A stretch of DNA of 64,000 nucleotides from Chloranthus sessilifolius (taxonomy: Eukaryota; Streptophyta; Magnoliopsida; Chloranthales; Chloranthaceae): assembly GCA_021018995.1 (NCBI GenBank), contig CM037590.1, positions 79,702,097 to 79,766,096 of the forward strand, read 5' to 3'. Position 1 is the first letter of the stretch. Every line of letters starts with the position of its first letter. Shown piece after piece: positions 46,342 through 57,964 of this stretch. A program made the translations under genes and the position numbers. The notes beneath the pieces were generated by a model. The model did not search any database, had not been told where the DNA came from, and worked only from the letters and a program-made list of their open reading frames with translations.

Positions 46342-46800
46342 TGGCAAAGACAGTTCCGTCAGTTTGTTTTGACAGTGAACAACAAGCCCACAATGAGTCT
46401 TTTGAACTGGTTTTCTGGGAGGGATGCTCCCGAGGACTGCTGTATGTGTTATCGGGTCACTCCTCTCCGCTTCCTAGGGATACACGGCTGAATTCGGGCT
46501 GTCTACGCTCTCACCATTGCGGGTTTTACGGCTTGATCGGAATTGGCAACCCAACCGATATACCTCCGGCGCAAGCGCCTTCTCAGGTACTGGAAGGGGT
46601 GGTTCTTTTCAGGATCATCACCACTAGGGCTGCCACCTTACTGGAAACCGGGTAAGTTATATCTGTGCCTAAACCCTCCGAAAACTACCCAAAACACGCA
46701 AAAACAGATTTGATTATGTCCCCACACTCTTGGTTCACTTTTAATTATAGATTTTTAAAGGGGAGTGAATTTAAGTCCAAAATCGGGTCGGGGATGGCAA

Positions 46801-46821
46801 GCCCGTGCCGCCTCAACGGGC
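46801..46821 (-). other. Conserved leader hairpin
   Basis: On the minus strand GCCCGT-TGAGGCGGC-ACGGGC, a perfect 6-bp stem with a 9-base loop. The identical sequence is at 61089-61109 in the second Ogre. Confidence 0.65.
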
Positions 46822-46849
46822 CGGCGTCCACTGTTAGGATATGATAAGA

Positions 46850-47120
46850 AGTAAGAAAAAAGACGGGGCCAGTCAAGCGACTAGACGGGAAATATAAAGT
46901 GCTAAAAATTAAAACTGAATCATAAAGGTAAGTAAGAAAGGTGCCTGTCAAGTGACTATGCAAAAATTGCTGAAATTTAGAGCCGAAATGTAGGGGTGAG
47001 TAAAAAAAGGTGCCAGTCAAGTGACTAGGAAAAAATTGCTGAAATTTAAAGCCCAAACGTAGGGGTAAGTTAAAAAAGGTGTCAGTCAAGTGACTAGGCA
47101 AAAATACTGAAATTTAAAGT
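46850..47120 (-). repeat. ~70-bp tandem repeat in leader, 4 units
   Basis: Units are marked by GCCAGTCAAGTGACTAGG or variants at 46866, 46943, 47012 and 47081 (plus strand), followed by AAAAATTGCTGAAATTTA. AGTCAAGTGACT is itself a near-palindrome. Confidence 0.87.
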
Positions 47121-47251
47121 CGAAACGTAGGGGTAAGCATGTTAGTAAAAACAGCAAAAATGAAAGAAAAACAGTAGAAAATTAGAAAAAACAGCAATGG
47201 TTAGTAAAGATTAAAAAAAAGGCCAACAAGAGGGGAAGCGCTAGGGTGATA

Positions 47252-47269
47252 TCCCCAGCAGAGTCGCCA
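47252..47269 (-). promoter_or_regulatory. Ogre primer binding site
   Basis: TGGCGACTCTGCTGGGGA on the minus strand, two bases from the LTR end. Identical to 60766-60783 in the second element. It resembles the Arg-tRNA-type primer sites reported for Ogre/Tat elements; the tRNA itself was not checked. Confidence 0.88.
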
Positions 47270-47271
47270 TC

Positions 47272-48881
47272 TGTGCGACCATGGATTCTCTTGAACCCGT
47301 CGTGGCGATGCGCTCGTAATGGAATAAAATATAGAGTCACCACCCGGAGCTTTTGGTGACTCGGGAAACCTTTAAATCAATATTTTGAGAACCGAAGTAC
47401 TAAATATGACTCTTATTTACCAGTCTTTGCCAAAGGCTCTAGGGTAGGGGCTTTGGTTATCGATCGGGAAGGGTTTAGGCACCCGATCAACCCGCACGTA
47501 GCGGTCTTTATCTATGGCCAAAATAAAACAAATGGGCGGAGCTTCCCCTTGCCCGAAGGCAATACGGTCCTATCAAGCTTTGAGCCAAACCGAAATTTTG
47601 GTGGCGTAACGGCTTGAATCCTTGGATGGAGGAAGCACCAAGAAGGTAGAGGAAGAGAGGGGTGAGCCGGAGCTCACGGGCCCTTGTAGCTCCGTGTAAG
47701 ACCTTCGCTTCGGCATGCTTCCGATGGCTTTATGTGGTTTAAACGGTAGAGGAATAGGTTCTAATGCTAGGATTCGATAGATAGGAAGTGTAGGATGAAG
47801 CTAGGGACTAAGCTTGACTAAAAAGGGGTGATCTAATGGTTGAAAAGGGTTGAAAAGGATGAACTAAGCATGCTGGAATTCTAGTTGAAAAATGCAAAAT
47901 AAATAATATTTTCTCTCACTTGGGCTCTCTCTCTTAAGCTTAACTTTCCACCTTAATTTTTCAACCCTTTGGGAAGAGGGGGGGGCCTCTTGATTTATAG
48001 AGAAGAGGTGGGTTAGAGGGTTACTTAAGAGCTAATTAGTTTAGCAATTAGGTAATCCTCCATCTAAGGTTTTCTAAGTTTTTAGGGTCCTAGGGGTTTG
48101 GGAAACTGATTTCAATGGCAGATGATGGGGTGAGACCATGGGTGACTTAAGGGTTGCCAATAAGCTCAAAGGGGGTGCAACCAATCTTATGACACCCACC
48201 TCAACCAAGGGGATGGTCAAAAGGTCAAACCAGATGGAGGAAATTCGAGCATTTGATGACAGTTACTGTAGCTAAGCTGGGCGTATATATTATATATACC
48301 CAGTTTATGTACAGTGATCTGCATGAAAACAAGAAGAGATCTGAGAAGGTGGGTGTCCGTGGTGGGCCCTACCTATGCTGGGCGTATGCATTATATACGC
48401 CCGGCCAAGTTTGGCCCAAAAATGCCAGGTGTATATAATATATACGCCTGACCAAAATGGGGCCAAATTGGCTGGGCGTATCAAATACATACGCCTGAGC
48501 AAAAGTTATGATTTTATGTAAAACTTCAATCGACCATAACTTTTGAACCATAACTCTAAATTGGGTGGTCTTTGGCTTGCTGGAAAGCTAGAGAAGTTCT
48601 CCTTCCAATGATATGGGGCTCCTCCTCAGTAATGGTCTATGTAAAATTTTGTAGCTCTCCTCCCATCGATTTCTCAGAAGGGTTTAAGTTGGGTCTAGGA
48701 AGAGATCCTAGGGTTTAGGGGTGATCTCTAAGGGTTAGGGGAATGGTTCAAATGAGTTCAGGGTGATTCCTAAAGGTCAGGGTTGGTTCCTAAGGGTTCA
48801 AGGGTGCCATCAGAAGCGCAGGGGTACATCTCTCTCGGAGTACAGACTGATCGGGCCTTGGGCCGAGTTTGGGTGTCTACA
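47272..48881 (-). repeat. Ogre 5' LTR (1610 bp)
   Basis: Begins (minus strand) TGTAGACACCC and ends ATGGTCGCACA. It includes four palindromes at 48278-48302, 48380-48402, 48427-48449 and 48474-48497 (the last degenerate). Confidence 0.95.
48278..48497. repeat. Ogre palindromes in 5' LTR U3 (4 copies)
   Basis: Positional counterparts of 27136-27354. Each copy differs from its partner by one or two bases, generally leaving one arm intact. Confidence 0.92.
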
Positions 48882-50239
48882 GTCTCAATCCACAATAAGG
48901 TAGGTCTACTTTAATTTAATATATAAATCATCATTTTATATGACTTGAATTTCTAAAATCACAAGTCACATTGCCTAACAAGTAGGGACGGTCATAACAT
49001 AATTTGTAAGGAGTCAACAATCTGCCATTATTTCAATTAGTTTATGTTCTTAATATTTACTAACAATTTTGTAATAGCTATCAAAATATTAAAAGTACTT
49101 GAGTATCAGGGAAATTAAGAGGTAGAAATTTGATAATTATAAAATTGACATGTTTAAATACATGACTCTAACAAATGTAAAGGTTAACTGTAAATAAAAT
49201 TTGATATTAATGACAATATGTAAACTTTACTAGGTCCTAATGTCAATAGAAAAAGTGGGGAAGATCTACTTTCAGTTACTCATGTTTTATTTGTTGTGTA
49301 TAGGAGAGAACAACCATAAGATCCATGCGCTTTAAATATGTGTGGCAAGATAAAAAGTGAAAAATAATTGGTAGAAGCAAAACAAGAAAAAAATCGGGAA
49401 AAGGTAAAGGAAATGTTTAAAAATATTAAATTAAATATTTATTTTGATAAAAATGAGGAAGAAAATAATAGAAAATAATAGAAAAGGTCTTAAAACAAAA
49501 AGAAAATAATTAAAATAAAATCTACCACAGAGAAGAGGAAAATAAATTGATTATAATCTATGGCTAAGGGCTAGACATCTCATTCTTCTTTATTAGCAAT
49601 TAAAAAAATAAGCATAAAATAGAGTTCATTTATTTAGCCCGTCGATACGTGATCGAATGTATCCTACGCGACGGGATCTGAGAAGAACGAGATGGATGGA
49701 TGGGTACTCACCTCTTGATGCGTGATCAGCAAATCGATGGTGATTATGGAGATAGAGATCGGTGTCCACGCGATGGCTTGTCTATGATTTCTCTTTCTTC
49801 TTCCTCCTCGATCTTGATGGCAGAGATAACCTACGGTATTCTTTGTGGAAGAAAATGCCAAGGACTAGGATTTTTGAGAATTCTCTTTAGGCTTCTCCAT
49901 AACATCTTATTTAAGATATATGGGAAAAAATTTGGTGTTAAGCTATCACACCAAATAACGGTGTATAGGCTTTTACTTTATAGTCCAAAATAAAGGTTTA
50001 AAGCCTTTGTAACACACTTCGACCTTTAGACCTCTTGTCAACAACTCAAGCCTTTTACGAACAAGCTATCACATAGCTTGTGTTAAATAAAGGCAGTTTT
50101 AAATATAAAAGCTTTTGAAAAACCTAAATGTGTACTTTCTCAACTATGGTAGGTTCTTTTGTAGAGTGCTATCACCAAGGATGGTGCAAAACACATCTAA
50201 CACCACAAGATTAAGTGCGCTAAAAATAAGGTCGTTACA
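48882..50239 (-). repeat. LTR B, part 2 (after Ogre insertion), with GTCTC duplication
   Basis: The duplicated GTCTC (48882-48886) is followed by AATCCACAATAAGG, exactly where LTR A reads GATCCACAATAAG after its array. The rest follows LTR A to GTCGTTACA. LTR B totals about 4.0 kb. Confidence 0.92.
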
Positions 50240-51018
50240 TTCTCCCCCCTTTAAAATATTTTCGTCCTCGAAAATTATGCGACAGTGGTGATGAGCTCCG
50301 GTTACCTCTCTACAATCTCAGCTTCTCTTTAAAAGTCAACAATTCAATGTTAACAAAAATCAGGTTCGTTATATTCTCCCCTCCTTAACATTTTCGTCCT
50401 CAAAAATTAGGCATTGATTATAAACTAATATCATTATTTCTTTGTTAATCTCGAATCACTAGCAAAACTTCTATATTTTCGACACATAATATTTGATATC
50501 ATTAAGGTTAGGTCCCCCTCTCTTTATGATGGTGGTCTACTCAAATTCATCAATTTATAAAATAATCTTATCTAATGTCACAGATTTCACTAAATGTGTG
50601 GTATGTCAAACTTTAGTCAGATATTCACTTAATCCAATAATTGCAATCATTTCTATCCCTATAATTGGCATCTCAGATCACCTAGAATCTCAAACGGTCA
50701 AATCTTCAAGGATATATTTATCTAATTGCCCCTCAATTTTAAGAAGGTTTCATCCATTATTTCTCAATCCTTATAGATTATTTCTAATGTTTATCACAAG
50801 TTCCTAACTATATACGTTTCTCTTAAATAAGTCTTTAAATACAAAATTGAACCTTAGGGTCTTCTATCATCAATGATTGAACTTCCTTGAAACCAGTAAG
50901 TCCTCAAAAGATATAAAGTTTGGGGTCTATTTGAATCATCATAACCTCAATCAACATATCATACTTATATAACCCCAACAGTCCTCAAGGAAGTAGAGCC
51001 TAAGCTCCGATACCACTC
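50240..51018 (-). other. Internal region 2 of the non-autonomous element
   Basis: Collinear with internal region 1 (779 vs 775 bases), including polypurine tract (50240-50252), the second junction-like copy at about 50360-50410 (TTCGTTATATTCTCCCCTCC) and the primer site, here an almost canonical TGGTATCGGAGCT on the minus strand (complement of 51003-51015). No coding capacity. Confidence 0.82.
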
Positions 51019-54000
51019 TGTCACAACCCGAAATTCTCCCCCATCCCGAGCGCCTAAAATTTTGGGTTATGACCCGCACATATCCCAGATATGCTAAACA
51101 AACATACACTTAATCAGAGTTATCAAACAAATCTGATTCCACGAAATCCGTGAAAGCCAACATATAAAGGTGAAGTATAAGACAATCATAAATGTGGAAT
51201 AGATGTGATAACATATCATAAATCCGCAAACAAAATGTAAGTCAAGTCGGAGACAAATCCGATAAAATAAAATCAAAGAGTCAAGTACAATAATAACATA
51301 AGATAAAATTTAATACCGAGTCTACAAAGTTAATATCCGCCACTCAGATCAAAATCAGCAGCGTAGTCCTCCCGATAGTCGGCAACGTCACCCTCCAAAG
51401 GCTCCTAGTAATCAACGTCTATCGGGCCGACGTACTCAACACCAGTCGGATCAAAGAAATCAACATCCACTCTATCAATATAGTCACCTGCAGCTGTTAG
51501 ATTATCGTGGGATGAGTTTACTCTGTCACGTAAACTTAGTAGATACACCACCAATCCATCCCATTCTACTTAAGTGAATTGTGGATGCATCAAGTGAGTG
51601 ATAAACATAATATCTCAAAGAAATCATAACAGAATAACAAGATCAAGTGCATATCATAAACTCATATCCTAATCATTAATGCAAGAACATGTTCTAAACA
51701 CTCATATCCTAACGTACCTTACCATATCTCATATCATACCATACCTCATAACATACCATGTCTTATTATTCTCGCACATACGTCTATACATCATATGAGC
51801 GTAAGTAATATACTCATAAAATCCTAAACAATATGTGCTAGAGTCACTACTTGAACTACCATGTGAGGGTCACCATAGTATCATATCACCATATCATAAT
51901 GCCCTCCATATCATACCATATCCTACACCCCATCAAGTCACAGGGGCAGGCGGCGACTCATAACTCATAATGTCTCTCAGAGACATCCGTTTTGATTGAA
52001 AGATGTTATTACCCTTACGGTGGCTACGCAAAGGATGACACGTACAGAGACTTAAGTTGTTAATCTTTTACTGGTCTAAACAACGGTTTCTTATTATCGT
52101 AATATATCTTATCTTACTAACTCATAACATATCATACCGACTCCTATCTCCTCATACTTTTATGATCCAAAGGTCTAGACCTCGTACCTTAACTTATATA
52201 TTATCCTATCATATTAGAACTCGGGGTGATTGTGTCACCGTATATGCCACCGTCTACGAGGCTATACTAAATTCACACTCACCCGACTCATCATGGTGTC
52301 CCATACCACCATGAGTTATAAGGCACATGAATACGATATAATATCTGCTTCGATATCATCTCAGCGAATCACCACACCCAAGCGTAGGCATGATCTTATA
52401 CACTCTCGTACCTATGACTTAACATGTCTTTAACTCATATCATGATTAAAGTGGAAACACAGAAGTATCACACGTACAAAAGATTTATATCGAATTTTAT
52501 TAGGTTTATACATATATTTATTTATATAACAATAATATAGATATAGCATAGGTGAGTTAATAGTGTCTTTTCGATAACGTAAAGGTCATAGTTCGATTCT
52601 CACGAGGTATCGAATTTCTAATAATTCCTATTATTGAAGTGGTCGCGTTGAAGTGATAAAAGTGATATAAATATATTGTACTATAATTAAATACTCAAAT
52701 TTAAAATGTATTAATTCTTAAATTAGGTGGATCACGACCATCGATCGAAAAGTGTAAGTGATTAATGTGCACTATGTTTTTGGTCGTGCAAGTGGAGTTA
52801 TATTATAAAACAATAATAATAATATTAATTAATGTCTGATTGAACGAAAGTCAATCGATTGGATAAAATGTTCTATAATATAAGATCAATGAATTCGGAA
52901 TAGGAGTGATGTCATGCCTGCATATTAAAAGTAATTTTAATGATTGAAATAAGGTAACGCTAGAGTACTGTAGCTTATATAAAAGTATTATATAATAAAA
53001 AGTTATACAATACTTTACTTAAATTCTTGGTACAAGCTAAAGAGATCAGGATTCCTCATTTTATAATATTATATAATGCCAGCCTTCCCTTTTTTAGCAA
53101 TATTATATAATATAAGATTTTACCTTAATATAATATTATAATACATAAGCCTTTACTATAATATAATATTATATACTTATACAGTATAAGCCTTTAAAGT
53201 CGGCAGAGATTGAGGTGTCAGGACTCATTGGGATAAAACAAGTAGGAACTAATTAGTTCAATTAGTTGGTCTCTGTCCAACACCGGATGGATCACACTCC
53301 AACATTGGATGGGTTATGATCAAACATCAGATGGGTCAGGGTCCAACATCAGATGGGTTACGGTCCAACATCAGATGGGTTAAGGCCCAACATCAAATGG
53401 GTCACAGTTTAACATCAAATGGGTCACGGACTAACACCAAATGGATCACAGTCCATATCAAATGGGTCGCAGTCCACATCAGATGGGTCACGGTCCAACA
53501 CCCGTTGGGTCGAGGTCCAACATCAGATTGGTCGAGGCTGATATTAGATGGATCACGGTCTGACATCAGATGGGTCGAGGTCCAATATCAGATGGGTCGA
53601 GGCCAATATCAGATGGGTCACGGTCTAACATCGGATGGGTCGAGGTCCAAATCAGATGGGTCGAGGTCCACAATCAGATGGGTCTCGATCCACAATAAGA
53701 TGGGTCTACTTTAATTTAATATATAAATCATCATTTTATATGACTTGAATTTCTAAAATCATAAGTCACATTGCCTAACAAGTAGGGGACGGTCATAACA
53801 TAATTTGTAAGGAGTCAACAATCTGCCATTATTTCAATTAGTTTATGCTCTTAATATTTACTAACAATTTTGTAATAGCTATCGAAATATTAAAAGTACT
53901 TGAGTATCAGTGAAATTAAGAGGTAGAAATTTGATAATTATAAAATTGACATGTTTAAATACAGGACTCTAACAAATGTAAAGGTTAACGGTAAATAAAA

Positions 54001-55139
54001 ATTTGATATTAATGGCTATATATAAACTTTACTTGGTCCTAATGTTGGTAGAAAAAGTGAGGAAGATCTACTTTCAGTTACTCATAGTTTATTTGTTGCG
54101 TATAGGAGGGTACAACCCTAAGATCCATGCGCTTTTAATATGTGTGGCAAGATAAAAAGTGGAAAACAATTGGTAAGAGCAAAACAAGAAAAAAATCGGG
54201 AAAATGTAAAGGAAATGTTTAAAAATATTAAATTAAATATTTATTTTGATAAAAATGAGGAAGAAAATAATAGAAAATAATATAAAAGGTCTTAAAACAA
54301 AAAGGAAATAATTATAATAAAATCTACCACAGAGAAGAGGAAAATAAGTTAATTATAATCTATGGCTAAGAGTTAGCCATCTCATTCTTCTTTATTAGCA
54401 ATTAAAAAAATAAGTATAAAATAGAGTTCATTTATTTAGCCCGTCGATACGTGATCTAACGTATCCTACGCGATGGGACCTGAGAAGAACAAGATGGATG
54501 GATGGGAACCCACCTCTTGAAGCATGATCAACAAATCGACAGTGATTAGGGTAATAGAGATCGGCGTCCACACGATTGCCTGTCCACGATTTCTCCTTCT
54601 TCTTCCTCCTCGATCTTGATGCCGGAGATAACCCACTGTATTCTTTGTGGAAGAAAATACTAAGGATTTATGGAAGAGATTAAAGGGTTTTTAGAAAAGG
54701 GGTGGGTGGAGGAGTTGTGATGGCTAGGGTTTTTGAGACGGAGCAAAGAAAGCGACGGCTAAGGTTTCTTTTAAGAATAATTCTCTTTAGGGTTCTCCGT
54801 AACATCTTATTTAAGATATATGGGAAGAAATTTGGTGTTAAGCTATCATACCAAATAACAGTGTATAGGCTTTTACTTCATGGTCCAAAATAAAGGTTTA
54901 AAGCCTTTGTGACACATTTCGACCTATAGACCTCTTGTCAACAACTCAAACCTTTTACCAACAAGTTATCACATAGCTTGTATTAAATAAAGACAGTTTT
55001 AAATATAAAAGGTTTTGAAAAATCCAAATGTGTACTTTCTCAACTAGGGTAGGTTCTTTTGTCGTGCGCTACCACCAAGGATGGTGCAAAGCACATCTAA
55101 CACCACAAGATTAAGTACGCTAAAAATCGGGTCGTTACA
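51019..55139 (-). repeat. LTR C (4.1 kb)
   Basis: From TGTCACAACCC to GGGTCGTTACA, aligned with LTRs A and B over its length. It contains the array at 53275-53710 and is followed by GCTAA. Confidence 0.92.
53275..53710 (-). repeat. 22-bp tandem array in LTR C
   Basis: About 19 units of GATGGGTC(A/G)...CCAACATCA type, as in LTRs A and B. Confidence 0.92.
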
Positions 55140-55144
55140 GCTAA
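55140..55144. repeat. Target site duplication GCTAA (right) of the composite
   Basis: Matches 18653-18657 and directly follows LTR C. Confidence 0.9.
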
Positions 55145-55401
55145 GCATCAATAACTGCTGGTAACTCTCGCAACTTAACCCAAGAGTTATGATTAACGCT
55201 TGCAACCAATTAAGCTTCATGGTCACCTGCTATTACATGACTTGCTACATAATCACCCATGACTTCATCCGTGAAGCAGCTTCCTAAGTTATAGTAAAAT
55301 CGAAATTTATGGAAAAGGAGACATTGACGAGAATAATAGACATGAATATAAATGAACAAATATCAACAACCACAAACATTGCAAAGAAAGACAAGTGCAG
55401 A
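55145..55401. other. Original right flank of composite
   Basis: No gene or repeat recognised. Confidence 0.5.
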
Positions 55402-56138
55402 TGTGACAGCCCAGATTTTTCCAACATAATTTTCTGAGATATTTTTTTTTTGGGCCAATTGGGATGACCCGGACCGCTAGATCGCAGAACACAATCTAAT
55501 TTCAGAGTACTTGGTACATCCACAAAGTACTTGGTACATCCACAAAGATGCGGAAATCAAAGCAAATAAAATGTAGCATATGGCAGAACTAAATTTTTTC
55601 ATTTCTATATAGAGCATATGAATAGAGCCTAAATTAATTATACCGGTGATGGCTGACCATCACTTAAATAATGGTATACAAAATGTCTGTACAAAGCTAA
55701 TTCTATCATTCTACAAAAACACTGGACGTACCAAGTATAAAAAAACTCAAAACCCTACTGAGCCTGAAATCACTATCTATGGACAATTCCTTAGGCAGAA
55801 GATCTTCATCTTTCGGATTGTTCTCAAGCTTCGGGGTTCGGATCAAGATCTACACTTGTGACATATAGTCGGGGTGAGCAAACAGTCTAAGCTTAGTAGA
55901 GAAATCTCGATAACAGTTACATCATTCTAATATCAATCCATAGGTTCAATAACAGTATTTAAAAGCATTTCATATCTAAAACATGGATTCAAAGATGAAG
56001 TTCAATGCCTTTTCATATTCAAAATGAAATTTCAAAACAGAATTTTAAAGGCTTTTCAAATTCAACAGTGTTCGAAAACTCTTAAATTCAAAAACGACAC
56101 AATTCAAAGATTACAGCTCGCAATTCCAAGGGTGTTAG
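55402..56138 (-). repeat. LTR fragment, Tekay/Del-like
   Basis: It starts TGTGACAGCCCAGATTTTT, the reverse complement of the LTR end at 5395-5414 (AAAATCTGGGCTGTCACA), and later has GGGTGAGCAAACAGTCTAAGC, resembling the reverse of the 4885-4910 region of that LTR. It stops where another LTR-like end begins. A direct 18-base repeat (AGTACTTGGTACATCCAC twice, 55506-55540) lies in it. Confidence 0.55.
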
Positions 56139-56904
56139 TGTGACAACCCGACATTTTCCTTTATCGTCTATAGGAAAGGTCGCATCGTCAGATCACCTAG
56201 CATGATCCTATCATACAAGTGCGCCGTATATTATACAAAGTATTACAAATGCGGAAGCAATGTAATAACTCTGACATGAAGTAATATGGCAAAAACTGCT
56301 ATTTAGTCATCTAAACAATAAACTATCAAGATCTATAAGCAAGAGATAACTGATGCGATGTATAGCTTTCCACCGATGACAGCCATCTGTCATCTAAACA
56401 ATGAAAATAAAACCTATACATGAAGTATAAAATATCTCCAAAATAGAATACGTGGTTTATACAAGTGTTTAAAAGATTTCTCTCTCTCAAACCTATTTTG
56501 AAAAGAATTCCTCAGCGAATTCTTCCTCCTCGTCCTCTTCTTCTTCCTCCTCCTCCGGCTGGTACATGGGATCACCCTCGTGCTCTGGATCAAGATCTGT
56601 AGCTTAGACATTGAAATCATAGGATGAGCTATTATCAAAGCTCAGCAGGGACATTTATATTGCTAATTTATATATTAGATTACTAATTCACTTCTTGATG
56701 CATAAAATACAATCAAAGCAAATTTTAGCAACATATAATATAAACAAGTCATTATCATGCGACTAATTGATCATGCTGACATGCTGAATAAAGACCAAAA
56801 AATCATGGTGCAACAGATACGAGGAATCATGCGTAACAAGGAATCATGCTGAAACAATCTTAGCTTAAACAAGCTTAACAGATATAAATATACATGTACA
56901 GGAA

Positions 56905-57130
56905 CAAAAGAATCAAGCTCCCGAGTTAGCGGGATCACTAATCAAGCTCCCCGAGTTAGCGGGATCACTTGGACCGAGACAAAGTAAGCTCTCGAGTTAG
57001 CAGGATCACTTGTGAAGCTCCCGAGTTAGCAGGACCACTTGGACCAAGGCAATCAAGCTCCCAAGTTAGCGAGATCACTTGTCAAAAAGTACACAGTCAA
57101 GCTCCCGAGATAGAGGGATCACTTGGCTCA
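56905..57130 (-). repeat. Tandem array of AAGCTCCCGAGTTAGCGGGA units
   Basis: Six units of about 30-45 bases, AAGCTCCCGAGTTAGCGGGA then TCACTTG. CCCG-AGTTAG-CGGG can form a short stem in the first two units; later units have lost part of it (CAGG, CGAG). Confidence 0.88.
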
Positions 57131-57964
57131 AAACTAAGCAACAACGTGTAAACGCCATCAAGAATAGCAGGATATAAATAATGAAATATGAACCATACAT
57201 GATATCAAAGAAGTATACATCAAAACTGACTAGCATAACAGAACTTGCATGCTCAAATTGAAATTAGTTTATCATTTATCGCAATAAAATTAGCAAGTTC
57301 ATACATGATCCTATGTTGAATCTGAACTTGCATCATTATTCATAAACATTCATTATCGAAACTAGCATAATCCAAAGGCATGCTTCTAAACTAGCATCAT
57401 CAGTTCATACACCATATATAGTACTAACCTACCATATATCAAACTGATCTTAGTATCATCATGCTAAACTGAACTTAGTATCATCATGCTAACTATCATA
57501 GTTCTATATTAAAATCGACATCAACCAAGTCATGCAAAAGCATGCATTATAGCAGACTCTCTCCTTATTAATCATACTGCCATACAACAGTATTTATTTA
57601 TACTATACACCACTATTTATACAAGAATATTCATGAAACTACAACTATTATTACTATACATCGTATCCATATGGACATCTTTATACACATAATAGCTTGC
57701 AAATCAAACATGAATGAGAAACCAACACATAAGTTGGGAAGGTAAAATCCCTACCTTAGCATATACTTTACATGCGACATGTGCACGCACGCTCATTGGT
57801 ACGCACCAAGCACCTATAAGTTACATGTATGTTGTTTTAGAATTTCTTAATGTTACTAGGTCATCTTAGACCCTACATAAGTGCCCTACATAGTTAACTA
57901 TCCTACGTGTCAACACACACACCCAGATACTGCCCAAAGGCACCTCAATACCTATGCATAAGCC

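Larger units (their letters stand above)
45772..47251 (-). other. Ogre leader between primer site and gag
   Basis: About 1.5 kb without a clear ORF. It holds a ~70-bp tandem repeat (46850-47120), a conserved hairpin (46801-46821), a block strongly conserved with the second element (about 46380-46640), four palindromes (46179-46341) and a (TA)/T-rich tract before gag (45785-45835). Confidence 0.75.
26131..48881 (-). mobile_element. Ogre/Tat-type Ty3/gypsy retrotransposon, 22.75 kb, complete ends
   Basis: The element is flanked by GTCTC (26126-26130 and 48882-48886). LTRs of 1609 and 1610 bases, a primer site TGGCGACTCTGCTGGGGA (complement of 47252-47269) and a polypurine tract (27740-27753) define its ends. 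Read on the minus strand: long leader, gag with a very long Pro-rich N-terminus, protease, G-patch-like segment, RT, RNase H, second RNase H, integrase, and then ~9 kb before the 3' LTR holding two genes on the opposite strand. Size, second RNase H and antisense extra ORFs fit the Ogre/Tat lineage. Coding frames have scattered stops; LTRs differ by several percent by eye. Confidence 0.93.
18658..55139 (-). mobile_element. Three-LTR tandem composite of a non-autonomous large-LTR retrotransposon
   Basis: The order is LTR A (18658-22693), internal region (22694-23468), LTR B (23469-26130 plus 48887-50239), internal region (50240-51018), LTR C (51019-55139). All parts run on the minus strand, each LTR ending in GTTACA against a C-rich (minus: G-rich) polypurine tract on one side and a Met-tRNA-type primer site on the other. 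The only direct duplication flanking an LTR pair is GCTAA at the two outer ends. A single insertion followed by unequal recombination explains this. LTR B is split by the 22.75-kb Ogre element. Without it the composite is ~13.7 kb. No gag or pol is present. Confidence 0.88.

Noticed and set aside
46119..46655. 178-codon plus-strand ORF
   Set aside because: Produced by palindromes that translate as Gly-Arg-Ile-Tyr-Tyr-Ile and by the antisense of the leader; not conserved in frame in the second element.
51019..55139. LTR C as a solo LTR
   Set aside because: It lacks its own duplication; GCTAA pairs it with LTR A across the composite, and an internal region with primer site adjoins it.
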